A DNA stretch of 26,858 bases from an uncultured Erysipelotrichales bacterium (GTDB lineage Bacteria > Bacillota_I > Bacilli_A > Erysipelotrichales > Coprobacillaceae). Shown here one piece after another: positions 1-8,102 of the stretch. Within the stretch, counting starts at the first letter, position 1. Every line of letters begins with the position of its first letter. The stretch is from contig CAJUJC010000014.1 of the NCBI GenBank assembly GCA_910586805.1, positions 1-26,858 on the forward strand. Direction: 5' to 3'. The notes beneath the pieces were generated by a model that searched no databases, was not told the DNA's origin, and saw nothing but the letters and a program-made list of their open reading frames with translations. Position numbers and translations under genes: made by a program.

Positions 1-251
1 TCTAAATACTCATCTTTGGTTCCATATTTTGTACGAATTGTTCCTTGTTGATAAAATTCACCTAAATCATAAATATCATAAACACCATAACCTACATCAT
101 TGATTCCACCAATGCCTTTAAATGCTGGTGGCATCCAAACTGCACTTATCCCTATACTTTTAAGATGTGAGGCATCTTCTTTTAACCTTTTCCATAAATG
201 AGGTTCATTAGATAAATACCATTCAAAATACTGCATCATGACTCCATTCAT
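1..251 (-). CDS. Alpha-amylase (GH13), N-terminal part, runs off the left edge
   Basis: The first 83 codons of a cytoplasmic-type alpha-amylase, which hydrolyses internal alpha-1,4 bonds in starch or glycogen-like glucans. The start is the ATG at 251, preceded by a clear GGAGGT ribosome site. The protein begins MNGVMMQYFEWYL and continues with the conserved VWMPPAFKG and DVGYGVYDIYDLGEF stretches, which form the first strands of the GH13 barrel in the Bacillus liquefying-amylase/AmyS group. No signal peptide precedes them, so the enzyme should be intracellular. The catalytic Asp/Glu residues lie outside the window and cannot be checked. It reads away from csoR, with a terminator-like hairpin between the two genes. 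Family assignment is confident; exact substrate is not. Confidence 0.88.
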   Translation of the reverse strand, partial: MNGVMMQYFEWYLSNEPHLWKRLKEDASHLKSIGISAVWMPPAFKGIGGINDVGYGVYDIYDLGEFYQQGTIRTKYGTKDEYL

Positions 252-289
252 CTTTTTTACCTCCAATGCACTCATTATAACCTATTTTT

Positions 290-320
290 GTAAAAAGAAA
301 AAGGAACTCTTTGTCCCTAT
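290..320 (-). terminator. Rho-independent terminator after csoR
   Basis: On the minus strand a GGGAC/GTTCC stem (one G-T pair) with a 5-nt loop is followed by TTTTTC. It lies right at the csoR stop codon and would end the copA-csoR transcript. Confidence 0.6.
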
Positions 321-580
321 TTCATCAATTCATCAATGATACTTATCATTTCATCAATTTTTTTATCAGCATCATCATTATTAATAGCATCATGAACACA
401 ATGCTTCATATGAGCTCCGATAATTTCTTTATTTACTTTTTTTAATAATGATTGTGCTGCAAGCAATTGATAAGAAATATCTACACAATAACGATCATCC
501 TCTACCATTTTAATAATTCCATCTACTTGTCCTCTTGCTGTTTTTAATAAACGCATGACTTTTGTTTTATCTGCCTTCAT
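317..580 (-). CDS. csoR: CsoR-type copper-sensing repressor
   Basis: An 87-residue all-helical DUF156 repressor that leaves DNA when it binds Cu(I). The three copper ligands of the CsoR branch are visible: C32 (in DRYCVD), H57 and C61 (in GAHMKHC). This separates it from FrmR and RcnR relatives, which place His or Pro differently. It is the last gene of the copper operon; its ATG overlaps the copA stop codon by one base (TAATG), so the two are translationally coupled. The likely operator is the GC-rich palindrome between the copA promoter and its start, giving an autoregulated copper-responsive circuit. Length and motifs are normal for the family. Confidence 0.92.
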   Translation of the reverse strand: MKADKTKVMRLLKTARGQVDGIIKMVEDDRYCVDISYQLLAAQSLLKKVNKEIIGAHMKHCVHDAINNDDADKKIDEMISIIDELMK

Positions 581-786
581 TATGTAATATCCTTTACTGT
601 ATATCCTGCTTGTTCTACTGCTGATTTTAAAGTTCCATCACTTACATCTTGACTTAATTCAATATAAGCACAATTATTTTTTAAATCCACTGTTGCCTTT
701 ACACCGTCAATATCATTTAATGCCTTATCAACATGTTTTTGACAATTCATACACATCATACCTTCAATACTTATTGTTTTCTTCAT
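580..786 (-). other. CopZ-like C-terminal domain of CopA with its own potential internal start
   Basis: Codon 754 of copA is ATG (784-786), preceded at normal spacing by TTGAGGTAAAGAAA, a plausible Shine-Dalgarno. Translation from there would give a free 68-residue protein starting MKKTISIEGMMCMNC, the usual size of the CopZ copper chaperone. I see the motif and the ribosome-site-like sequence directly; that it is translated separately is inference. The alternative is a plain gene fusion of copA and copZ in which the old ribosome site is a relic. Confidence 0.45.
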
Positions 787-3045
787 TTTCTTTACCTCAA
801 CTTCCTTCTTCATATTTAATTTTGTTTTAAAAAATCTTAATCTTAAGGCATTACTTACAACAAACACAGAACTTAAACTCATAGCAGCAGCCCCAAACAT
901 AGGGTCTAACAACCATCCTAATGTTGGATAAAATAAACCAGTTGCAATAGGTATTCCTATTACATTATAAAAGAAAGCCCAGAATAAATTTTCTTTAATA
1001 TTCTTAATCACTGCATGACTCAACTCAATAGAAGCAACAACATCCATTAAATCATTTTTCATTAAAACCAAATCAGCTGAATCCATTGCAATGTCTGTTC
1101 CTGATGTCATAGCTATACCTACATCAGCTCTCATTAAAGCAGGCGCATCATTAATCCCATCACCAACCATAATCACCTTATGACCAGCCTCTTGTAAACT
1201 TTTAATGTGCTTTTCTTTATCCTGTGGTAAAACCTCTGCAATTGTTTGTACTCCTAATTGATTTCCTATTGTTTTAGCAGTTAAAGCATTATCGCCTGTT
1301 AACATATAAATAGACAAACCAAGATGATGAAGTTGTTCGATTGCACTTTGACTTGTTTCTTTCAATACATCACTCACAACAATCATTCCAATAATTTTTC
1401 CATCATAGGCATAATACAAAGGTGTTTTTCCAACATTAGCAAAATCTTCTGATTGATTTATAACCAAAGATAAATCAATATGAAAATTCTCCATTAAACG
1501 TTTATTACCTGACAATATTTGTTTGTTTTGGTAGACACCATTTAATCCTTGTCCTGATATCATTTCAAAACTTTCTAATTCACCAATATCAATACCTTTT
1601 TCTTTAATGTATTGAATAATTGCTTTTGCAAGTGGGTGTTGTGAAGCATTTTCAATAACCCCTGCATATACTAATAATTCATCTTGACTTATACCTATGG
1701 AAACAATGTCTGTAACTTGTGGCTTACCTTGTGTAATTGTTCCTGTTTTATCCAATACAATTGTATCAGCTTTTGATAATAATTCCAAGTTTTCTGCTGA
1801 TTTTATTAAGATACCAAGTTGAGCCCCTTTTCCAGTTCCAACCATAATCGCTGTTGGAGTGGCTAATCCTAAGGCACATGGACAAGAAATAACAAGGACA
1901 GCAATAGCACAAGTCAATGCAAAATGAAAACTTTCCCCTAATAACAACCATGCTATAAAAGTCACTAATGATATAACAATAACTGTTGGCACAAAAACAC
2001 CACTGATTTGATCTGCCAGTTTAGCAATTGGAGCTTTAGAAGAGCTTGCATCCTCAACCAATTGAATGATTTGTGATAAAACAGTATCCTGATTAATATG
2101 AGTCACACGAACATGAAGATAACCCTCAACATTAATTGTTGCTCCTATAACTTGATCTCCAACACCTTTATCAACAGGTAAACTTTCTCCAGTAATCATA
2201 GATTCATCTATGGAAGATTGCCCTTTAATAACAATTCCATCCAAAGGAATACTTTGTCCTGATTTAACAATAACAATATCATCAATTTGAACATCATCAA
2301 TTTGAACAATCATTTCTTCTCCATCACGTAAAACAGTTGCTGTTGAAGGTAATAAGTTCATTAACTTTTCTATTGCTTCAGATGTTTTTTTCTTTGAATG
2401 TGATTCCAAATACTTACCTAAAGAAATCAGTGTTAAAATCATACCCGCTGATTCAAAATATAATTGCATCATATAATGATGAGCTTGCATGAGATTTCCA
2501 TGTCCTAGTTCATATCCCATCATAAATATCGCATAAATACTATAAATAGCAGCTGATGATGAACCTATTGCTATAAGTGTATCCATATTTGGACTTTTAT
2601 TCCATAAAGACTTAAATCCTCTTTGAAAATAACCTCTATTAAAATACATAATAGGCAATGTTAAAAATAATTGTGTTAATGCAAATATCATAACATTTTC
2701 TTCACCTAATAAAAAACCAGGCAATGGGGCATCCATCATATGTCCCATAGATATATAAAATAATGGAATTAAAAATACAAATGATAAAACCAAAGACTTC
2801 TTTTTATCATCCTGTTCTTCAACCTTTATATCTTGTTTCTCCAACATAGCTTTATATCCAGCTTTTTCAACAGTATTCATAATCAAAGAATCATTGACTC
2901 TATTTTCATCATATTCAACAACCATTGAATGACTTAACAAATTGACATTGACTTCACAAACACCATCAACCTGTCTAACAGCTTTATCTATGTGAGCACT
3001 ACATGCACTACAACTCATACCAATAATATCATATTTTTGCTTCAT
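580..3045 (-). CDS. copA: Copper-exporting P1B-type ATPase with N- and C-terminal metal-binding domains
   Basis: An 821-residue Cu(I) efflux ATPase of the plasma membrane. Residues about 3-66 form a heavy-metal-associated domain with C12/C15 (GMSCSAC). Transmembrane helices follow, then the actuator TGE motif (MITGESLPVDK), the transport-site CPC (C388-P389-C390), the phosphorylated aspartate D432 in DKTGT, the ASQHPLA nucleotide-site motif, TGDN, and GDGINDAP from G628. The unusual part is the C-terminus: after the last helices, residues about 754-821 form a second complete heavy-metal domain with C765/C768 (GMMCMNC), equal in size to a free CopZ chaperone. An ATG preceded by a ribosome-site-like GAGGT lies exactly at residue 754. 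The gene is followed by csoR with a one-base overlap. Confidence 0.94.
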   Translation of the reverse strand: MKQKYDIIGMSCSACSAHIDKAVRQVDGVCEVNVNLLSHSMVVEYDENRVNDSLIMNTVEKAGYKAMLEKQDIKVEEQDDKKKSLVLSFVFLIPLFYISMGHMMDAPLPGFLLGEENVMIFALTQLFLTLPIMYFNRGYFQRGFKSLWNKSPNMDTLIAIGSSSAAIYSIYAIFMMGYELGHGNLMQAHHYMMQLYFESAGMILTLISLGKYLESHSKKKTSEAIEKLMNLLPSTATVLRDGEEMIVQIDDVQIDDIVIVKSGQSIPLDGIVIKGQSSIDESMITGESLPVDKGVGDQVIGATINVEGYLHVRVTHINQDTVLSQIIQLVEDASSSKAPIAKLADQISGVFVPTVIVISLVTFIAWLLLGESFHFALTCAIAVLVISCPCALGLATPTAIMVGTGKGAQLGILIKSAENLELLSKADTIVLDKTGTITQGKPQVTDIVSIGISQDELLVYAGVIENASQHPLAKAIIQYIKEKGIDIGELESFEMISGQGLNGVYQNKQILSGNKRLMENFHIDLSLVINQSEDFANVGKTPLYYAYDGKIIGMIVVSDVLKETSQSAIEQLHHLGLSIYMLTGDNALTAKTIGNQLGVQTIAEVLPQDKEKHIKSLQEAGHKVIMVGDGINDAPALMRADVGIAMTSGTDIAMDSADLVLMKNDLMDVVASIELSHAVIKNIKENLFWAFFYNVIGIPIATGLFYPTLGWLLDPMFGAAAMSLSSVFVVSNALRLRFFKTKLNMKKEVEVKKMKKTISIEGMMCMNCQKHVDKALNDIDGVKATVDLKNNCAYIELSQDVSDGTLKSAVEQAGYTVKDIT

Positions 3046-3052
3046 ATAACCT

Positions 3053-3106
3053 CCACACCCCCCTTATAGGGTATTCTCATTATATGTATTTTTTTTGACT
3101 TGTCAA
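3053..3106 (-). promoter_or_regulatory. copA-csoR promoter with CsoR-type operator
   Basis: Minus strand: TTGACA (3106-3101), 16-bp spacer, TATAAT (3084-3079). Just downstream lies TACCCTATAAGGGGGG (3074-3059 or so), a GC-flanked palindrome resembling known CsoR operators of the TACCC-n-GGGTA type. It sits between the -10 box and the copA ribosome site, where a bound repressor would block initiation. Promoter is strong by consensus; operator assignment rests on resemblance and context. Confidence 0.7.
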
Positions 3107-3196
3107 ATAAAAAGCATTTATTTATAACTAAAAATATTTCATTGTTACATCAAACTTAATAATATTATAAATTTTAACCCATATAACTATATAATC

Positions 3197-3850
3197 TTAA
3201 TAAGATTTCATTTCAATAAGTAAGCGACATAAATCATCTATTGTTTCAACAATATAATCACAATGATAGTCCTCAAATTCTTTTTGATTTCCATATCCAT
3301 ACAAAACACCAATACAAGGAATATGATGTGTATGCGCACCTATAATATCATGCATTCTATCACCAACCATAATACATTCATTTGTTTCTAATCTTTCCTG
3401 ATTTAAACAAAACGCAATAACATCAGCCTTTTTCTTCCTTGTGCCATCAAGCTCACTTCCATATATACCAAGAAAATAAGAATCCAACTGAAAATACTCT
3501 AAAATTTCCTTTGCAAAAACAATGGGTTTACTTGTACATACATAAAGATGAAAATCATTATCTTGAAGCTTTTGTAAACATTCTTCTATACCCTTATAAA
3601 CTTTATTTTCAAATTTCCCTTGTCTATTGAAATATTCTCTAAACTTTTCAACAGCTTTCCAACTTGTCTCTTCATCCATACCATAATACTTTTGATAAGA
3701 TTCATCTAATGGTGGTCCTATAAATGGTTTTAACATTTCTAATTCAGGTGGTTCAATGTTTTGAGATTTCAATCCATACGCAACTGCACTACATATTCCT
3801 ATAAAAGGATCTGTAAGTGTTCCATCTAAATCAAATAGAATATTTTTCAT
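3197..3850 (-). CDS. HAD-superfamily phosphatase, phosphoglycolate phosphatase/5'-nucleotidase-like
   Basis: A 217-residue class IA haloacid-dehalogenase-type phosphatase. The nucleophile motif DLDGTLTD is at residues 7-14, the helical cap contains FIGPPLDES, the Thr/Ser motif is in CTSKP, a catalytic lysine lies in the RKKKAD region, and the metal-binding acidic motif is GDRMHD. The set is complete, so the enzyme should be active. Related proteins dephosphorylate phosphoglycolate, pyrophosphate or nucleotides; the sequence alone does not tell which. The start overlaps the stop of the upstream LCP gene by one base (TAATG), implying a shared transcript and coupled translation. Confidence 0.85.
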   Translation of the reverse strand: MKNILFDLDGTLTDPFIGICSAVAYGLKSQNIEPPELEMLKPFIGPPLDESYQKYYGMDEETSWKAVEKFREYFNRQGKFENKVYKGIEECLQKLQDNDFHLYVCTSKPIVFAKEILEYFQLDSYFLGIYGSELDGTRKKKADVIAFCLNQERLETNECIMVGDRMHDIIGAHTHHIPCIGVLYGYGNQKEFEDYHCDYIVETIDDLCRLLIEMKSY

Positions 3851-5325
3851 TACTCACTAACCTCTTCTTTATTCAAGTTACCTGCCTCAGTTTGAATTGT
3901 TTCTCCTGCCATCAATAAATCAATATACTCCCTTGCCTTATCAATTGAAGTTGAATAAGGAATAACAACTGATGCTTCAACACCGCCAGAAGAATAACAT
4001 GGTTTCATAGCAGGATCACCTATAATTTGATAGGTTTGAATATCCCAAGAAGGCATTTGTGTTAACTGCATTTGTACTAAGGCATTAATATCAGTAGATG
4101 AAAAGTTTGTCTCAACACTTTGACTAATCGTATCCAATACTGATGAAAATGATGTTAAAATAGCTGGAGAACATATTTTATCTATAATAGCTGCAATCAT
4201 TCTTTGCTGGTTTCTTCCTCTTGCAAAGTCTCCATCAACAAATGACTTTCTTTCTCTTACAAAGGCAAGTGCTTGTTTTGCATTTAAGGTATTTTCTCCC
4301 TCTTCTATATTATATTTTCCTATTCTTGTTGTAAAACTTGAAGGTGAATAAACTGTGATTCCACCTAAAGCATCAACAATATTTATAAATGAAGTAAAAT
4401 TCATTCTTACATAATAGTTAATGTCTTCACTCAACATATCTTCTAAAGTATCAATACTTTCTTGTAAACCATAAATTCCAGCATGTGTAAATTTATCATA
4501 CTGACCATTTCTATTCAATGGATAATATGTATCTCTTGGTATACTTATTAATAACACCTGATGTGTTAGAGGATTGATAGCGGCCAACATATTCACATCA
4601 CTTCTTGAAATTGTTGTAATTTCCCCATACATATCATTTCCACTTATAAAAACAAGAAATGGTTTATTTAACACATCAACACTTTTCGCATTGACTGAAT
4701 CTTCATCTTTGATAATTTGATAGATAACTCTTGTATCGTCACTAAAGCTTTCTTTTTCTTGTTCAATCAAATGACGAAAGGCTTCATCTAAAATAATTCC
4801 ATCAACTTTTTTTGAATATAAAGAATCGACTAACTCTTTAAAATCTTTACAATCTACAAACTCAATATCTCCAATGTTTTTTGTAATATCATTTGTAGCA
4901 TATTTCATTGTTGTTGTGTCAATAGAAGAAATATACCCTAAAGAATGTTGAGGTAATTGATGATCATTTCTAATTGAAGAATCTTCTAAAACAATAATAG
5001 AAATAGCTCTTTTTTGAAAAACTTCATCAGTTAATAAATCAACAACTTCTCCCATTTTATAAACATAGGTAGATCCAACTATACATACAACACTTAATAA
5101 AACACTCATGATTTGTGTTATAATAGAGCGTTTGCTTTTTTGTTTTTTATAAAAGATTAAAAAATATTCACCTATACTTAACAAACATAAAACAATAGCT
5201 AAAATAATTATATAATTCATGGGTATAAAATGAATTGTATATAACATATAGATGAACACTATTGATGCTATAATTTGTAATAAATACACACCTATATTCA
5301 CTGATTTTTCTAATTGCGTTTTCAT
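3850..5325 (-). CDS. LytR-CpsA-Psr (LCP) family envelope glycopolymer ligase
   Basis: A 491-residue membrane-anchored protein. Three N-terminal membrane helices (about residues 12-30, 34-57 and 66-88) are followed by an extracellular region of roughly 150 residues and then the LCP domain. The domain has the signature IPRDTYYP (P263-R264-D265) and the later RERKSF/ARGRNQQ arginines (from about R357) that bind the polyprenyl-phosphate substrate. LCP enzymes transfer wall teichoic acid-like or capsular polymers from the lipid carrier to peptidoglycan. The three-helix N-terminus plus spacer domain is an extended architecture shared with the second LCP gene at 14241-15767, so the two look like paralogues. 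It heads an operon with the HAD phosphatase. Confidence 0.9.
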   Translation of the reverse strand: MKTQLEKSVNIGVYLLQIIASIVFIYMLYTIHFIPMNYIIILAIVLCLLSIGEYFLIFYKKQKSKRSIITQIMSVLLSVVCIVGSTYVYKMGEVVDLLTDEVFQKRAISIIVLEDSSIRNDHQLPQHSLGYISSIDTTTMKYATNDITKNIGDIEFVDCKDFKELVDSLYSKKVDGIILDEAFRHLIEQEKESFSDDTRVIYQIIKDEDSVNAKSVDVLNKPFLVFISGNDMYGEITTISRSDVNMLAAINPLTHQVLLISIPRDTYYPLNRNGQYDKFTHAGIYGLQESIDTLEDMLSEDINYYVRMNFTSFINIVDALGGITVYSPSSFTTRIGKYNIEEGENTLNAKQALAFVRERKSFVDGDFARGRNQQRMIAAIIDKICSPAILTSFSSVLDTISQSVETNFSSTDINALVQMQLTQMPSWDIQTYQIIGDPAMKPCYSSGGVEASVVIPYSTSIDKAREYIDLLMAGETIQTEAGNLNKEEVSE

Positions 5326-5355
5326 TTTAAATCACTCCCTTTATTAATTAAGAGT

Positions 5356-5384
5356 ATCATAATTTGATAAATGACGCAAAACAA
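5356..5384 (-). promoter_or_regulatory. Putative promoter of the LCP-HAD operon
   Basis: Minus strand TTGTTT (5384-5379), 17-bp spacer, TATGAT (5361-5356), about 30 bp before the LCP start, which has a GGGAGTG ribosome site. The -10 region sits in a small ATCA/TGAT inverted repeat. Confidence 0.5.
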
Positions 5385-5429
5385 TGTTATCATTATTTAT
5401 CTATTATCGTCGAATAATTTTATTTTATA

Positions 5430-5464
5430 ACAAAAAAAGAGCCAAATTTTAATCATGACTCTTT
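5430..5464 (-). terminator. Terminator at the end of the nuclease gene
   Basis: An AAAGAG(T)C / G(G)CTCTTT hairpin followed by a T run on the minus strand, overlapping the nuclease stop codon. Confidence 0.6.
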
Positions 5465-6150
5465 CCAGTTGCATAATCAATAGTAATATCAGGTTGAACA
5501 TTATAAACATAAACATGAAAACTTATATCTGTTCCTTTGTCTTCTACTGACATAGCTTCTATAAAAACACCACTTGCAAGAAGATGATTATCTTCAAAAA
5601 ATGGAGTTACACGATATAAAACATGATTATTTGTTTCCTTTACATAATCAGCAACCATATTTTCAAATGGTAACATTCCTTCAACATTCATATAACGTGT
5701 TCCTGTTATTAAATTTCTTTTATTTGCATTCTCCCCTGTTAATTGATACCCTATCAAATGACAACGATTATACAAATATTTTCCATCTATATTTTTATAT
5801 TTTACAGTGTGCCACCCTGTTGGTTTGACACTACCAATAGACCCTCTTTCTTCTATTGGCATGATATCCTGACCAATATTCGCAAAAGCAACACCACATC
5901 TTCCAAGCTCATCTAATTCACTATACTCTTCAAAAGATTCTCTCGTTAAATCTTTTTCATTAAAATAAGGCTTATTATCATTAATCACTATATAAGGAGC
6001 TCCTTGATATGTAGGAATTTGAGAAAAATCCTCAATCCTATAACTGGTTGTATCCTTTTCATTATGATTCATTAGTTCAGGTATCAACATAGCACATAAA
6101 ACAATAATCAAATATATTGACTTATTCATTAAACTCTTTTTCTTTTTCAT
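5449..6150 (-). CDS. Secreted or membrane-anchored DNA/RNA non-specific endonuclease
   Basis: A 233-residue beta-beta-alpha-metal nuclease of the NucA/EndA class. One hydrophobic N-terminal helix (residues about 10-25) targets it outside the membrane. The active-site region reads YNRCHLIGYQLTG, corresponding to DRGHL in better-known members: the general-base histidine is kept while Asp and Gly are Asn and Cys. The metal-binding asparagine region follows as ENANKRNLITGTRYMN. Proteins like this degrade extracellular nucleic acids or take part in DNA uptake. The ATG at 6150 lacks a ribosome site; an in-frame ATG at 6129 (MNKSIYLI) has a weak AAGAG and may be the real start. It overlaps the upstream gene by 29 bases or, from 6129, by 8. 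Confidence 0.82.
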   Translation of the reverse strand: MKKKKSLMNKSIYLIIVLCAMLIPELMNHNEKDTTSYRIEDFSQIPTYQGAPYIVINDNKPYFNEKDLTRESFEEYSELDELGRCGVAFANIGQDIMPIEERGSIGSVKPTGWHTVKYKNIDGKYLYNRCHLIGYQLTGENANKRNLITGTRYMNVEGMLPFENMVADYVKETNNHVLYRVTPFFEDNHLLASGVFIEAMSVEDKGTDISFHVYVYNVQPDITIDYATGKSHD

Positions 6151-6538
6151 CTTTTTTTACATATCTTTCTCTTAATATTTTCTCATGTGAGTTCCCTTTG
6201 AATTCAATATGATCTAACATTTTCCATTCACTTAAATCAACATCAAAATACATATCAGCAGGATACTTTCTATTCCAATAATAAATAATCAATTCATCAA
6301 TTTTATATAAATAAGGTTTTATATCTACATTTTCAACAAAACAATAATCATCTGATTTTTTTAAGAAATCATTATCTACAATTCCCTCTTTTTGAAATAA
6401 AGATGAAGAATATTCATTCATCCAAACATGTCCATTTGTAAGGGTTAAAACATCTTTGATTAAAAGATAATCTTGACTTAATCTTCTTTTGTTAAAAAAC
6501 ATTCCCATTCTATCATCCACACAAACAATAACTTTCAT
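6122..6538 (-). CDS. Conserved uncharacterised protein starting MKVIVCVDDRMGM
   Basis: A 138-residue soluble protein without signal peptide or membrane helix. Its N-terminus (IVCVDDRMGMFFNKRRLSQD) looks like a family I have seen in gut Firmicutes with no known activity, sometimes labelled ribonuclease Z, a label the sequence does not support because no metallo-beta-lactamase HxHxDH motif is present. The middle contains LIIYYWNRKYPADMYFD, which recurs in that family. It overlaps the nuclease gene, so coupled expression is likely, and it is preceded by a GGAG-type site. Could be a small regulatory or immunity-like partner of the nuclease, but that is only inference. Confidence 0.75.
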   Translation of the reverse strand: MKVIVCVDDRMGMFFNKRRLSQDYLLIKDVLTLTNGHVWMNEYSSSLFQKEGIVDNDFLKKSDDYCFVENVDIKPYLYKIDELIIYYWNRKYPADMYFDVDLSEWKMLDHIEFKGNSHEKILRERYVKKDEKEKEFNE

Positions 6539-6549
6539 CGTTTTCTCCT

Positions 6550-7158
6550 TTAAAAAGCATACAATTCCTTTAAGAGTCGTGTCATTCCTTTATAATCATC
6601 AATATGATGAATAATATAATCAATTTGACTTTGTGAATATTCATAAACATCATCCAAACAAACTCCATATCTTGATTGTAAGAGATTTGCACACACATAT
6701 CTATCTTTTGTGAGACTCTCTATTTCATGTCCATATTGAGGAAAATGTTCTTGATAAAAAAACTTATTGTCTTCACAAGTTTTTTGATATGACAAAGCAC
6801 TATAATGATATTCTTTCACTGCAAAGCATTCTTTAAAAATATCAACAATATGAGCATATGTTAATTCATCCAACTGTCTTAATTTTTGATAAAATATCAT
6901 AAACATATATTCATAATAATATGATAATTGATAAGATTTTTTCATTTTATAAAAACAACTCCTTGCCTCTTTGGCATTCATATTCTTTATCATATTATAT
7001 CCTCTTTTCAAATCATAAACAGACATATTTTTAAGAATATCAATATCTATATTTGTTTTATAATGAATATTTTTTATCAATTCATCTTTTCTTTGTCGTT
7101 CTTTTTTTACACAGTCGACTAATTGTTTTTGATATTTTTTGGTTAATACATCAAACAT
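6550..7158 (-). CDS. Uncharacterised helical protein
   Basis: A 202-residue protein, cytoplasmic by appearance, rich in Lys, Tyr and Leu and probably mostly alpha-helical. I recognise no domain. The start at 7158 (MFDVLTKKYQ) is chosen because TAGGTGAG lies at proper spacing before it; an ATG six codons upstream lacks a site. It contains many Tyr/Lys-rich segments (HYSALSYQKTCEDNKFFYQ) and two central cysteines, not spaced as a zinc site. It lies 11 bases upstream of the MKVIVCVDD gene, so the three genes down to the nuclease probably form one operon. Confidence 0.7.
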   Translation of the reverse strand: MFDVLTKKYQKQLVDCVKKERQRKDELIKNIHYKTNIDIDILKNMSVYDLKRGYNMIKNMNAKEARSCFYKMKKSYQLSYYYEYMFMIFYQKLRQLDELTYAHIVDIFKECFAVKEYHYSALSYQKTCEDNKFFYQEHFPQYGHEIESLTKDRYVCANLLQSRYGVCLDDVYEYSQSQIDYIIHHIDDYKGMTRLLKELYAF

Positions 7159-7221
7159 ATTCTCACCTACTTTCACCTATTGTCATTATATAGCACAATA
7201 CACTTTTATGCAATAAGCAAA

Positions 7222-7635
7222 CTATATTAAAATGCCTTGACAATGATCTATTTCATGCTGGATGATTTGGGCTGTCAATGATGAAAAAGTTTTAATCTTA
7301 ACTTTAAAATTCTTATCTTGATATTTGACTTTCACTTTTTCATATCTTTGAGTAGGCTTCGTTCCTTGATGTGATAAACACCCTTCTTCACAAAAATATA
7401 AAGCTCCTGATGTTTTGATAATTTGAGGATTATACATTAAAATAATGTCTTGTGCATCTTTTACCACAATAATATTTTTTAAAACACCTATCATATTTGC
7501 TGCCATTCCTACACATCGATATTCATTTGCTTTTAAAGTGTCTAATAAATCTATACCAACTTGTTGATCCTCAATTGTTGCGTGAGAAGATACTTGGCTT
7601 AATATAAATTGATCACTTATGATTTCTTTTATCAT
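7222..7635 (-). CDS. Peptide deformylase-like protein
   Basis: A 137-residue PDF-fold metalloprotein. All three family motifs are present: motif I as GMAANMIG (residues 43-50), motif II EGCLS (C86 is the metal ligand), and motif III QHEIDH (H127, E128, H131). In motif I the oxyanion-stabilising glutamine of classical deformylases (AAxQ) is replaced by Met48. The protein is also shorter than typical Def proteins. This matches a compact Firmicute subgroup often annotated as deformylase, so it may be an accessory deformylase or have another substrate. The start at 7635 follows AAGGGGGTG; an upstream in-frame ATG at 7671 has no ribosome site. Family 0.85, true deformylase activity uncertain. Confidence 0.8.
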   Translation of the reverse strand: MIKEIISDQFILSQVSSHATIEDQQVGIDLLDTLKANEYRCVGMAANMIGVLKNIIVVKDAQDIILMYNPQIIKTSGALYFCEEGCLSHQGTKPTQRYEKVKVKYQDKNFKVKIKTFSSLTAQIIQHEIDHCQGILI

Positions 7636-7732
7636 TTTCAAACACCCCCTTATTAATATATCATAATCCAATCATATTTGATAGACTATTGAAATTGATG
7701 TTATGAATGAGAAAAAAACAAATCAAAAAAAC

Positions 7733-7765
7733 AAAAATCGTCATCAATGATTAGTAACGATCCTT
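7733..7765 (-). terminator. Putative terminator after the toxin-antitoxin locus
   Basis: ATCGT/ACGAT stem (7761-7757 with 7741-7737) followed on the minus strand by TTTTTGTTTTTTTG. The stem is short and the loop long. Confidence 0.4.
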
Positions 7766-7783
7766 AGATAATTCTTTAAATTC

Positions 7784-8102
7784 TTAATTCATAAGCCAAG
7801 TATAATTTTTATGACAATCAATAATATAATCAACGTAAGCTGTATCATCTTTTATTTGGTAAAGAACAATATATCATTTTTGAATAAGCATTTTGTGATA
7901 TTTATTTGGTGTGATATATGGTTCATTAAAGAAAGGGAAACGTTGTGGAAATTGACTAAGAGAAAGTAAGGCATCCACCATTTCTTTTTTTCTTTGATTT
8001 TGCAGCTTCCTTATTCACTTGAGCCATAAAACGAATGTGTGAAGCAAGCAACCTTCTTGCTCTATCTGAAATAATAACTTTATAGTACCTGTTTTCACTC
8101 AT
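7784..8102 (-). pseudogene. Broken RelE/ParE-type toxin
   Basis: An intact ancestor would encode 105 residues starting MSENRYYKVIISDRARRLL, with SHIRFMAQVNKEAA, PNKYHKMLIQ and VDYIIDC, typical of RelE/ParE-superfamily ribosome-dependent or gyrase-poisoning toxins paired with YefM/Phd antitoxins. Two lesions are visible. First, a run of seven A (plus-strand T at 7985-7991) has one base too many and shifts the frame after KSKKK. Second, the codon expected to be Trp in the conserved MLI-x-x-W-Y-x-x-LYQI segment is TGA (7876-7874). Downstream reading frame stays open to TAA at 7784. The toxin should be inactive. Confidence 0.75.

Noticed and set aside
6122..6538. Ribonuclease Z annotation for the MKVIVCVDD protein
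   Set aside because: No HxHxDH metal-binding motif and only 138 residues; the label cannot be supported.
7874..7876. TGA as tryptophan (recoded genetic code)
   Set aside because: The toxin has TGA where Trp is expected, but several intact genes in the window end in TGA (for example the membrane protein at 19454-19456), so TGA is a normal stop and the toxin carries a nonsense mutation.
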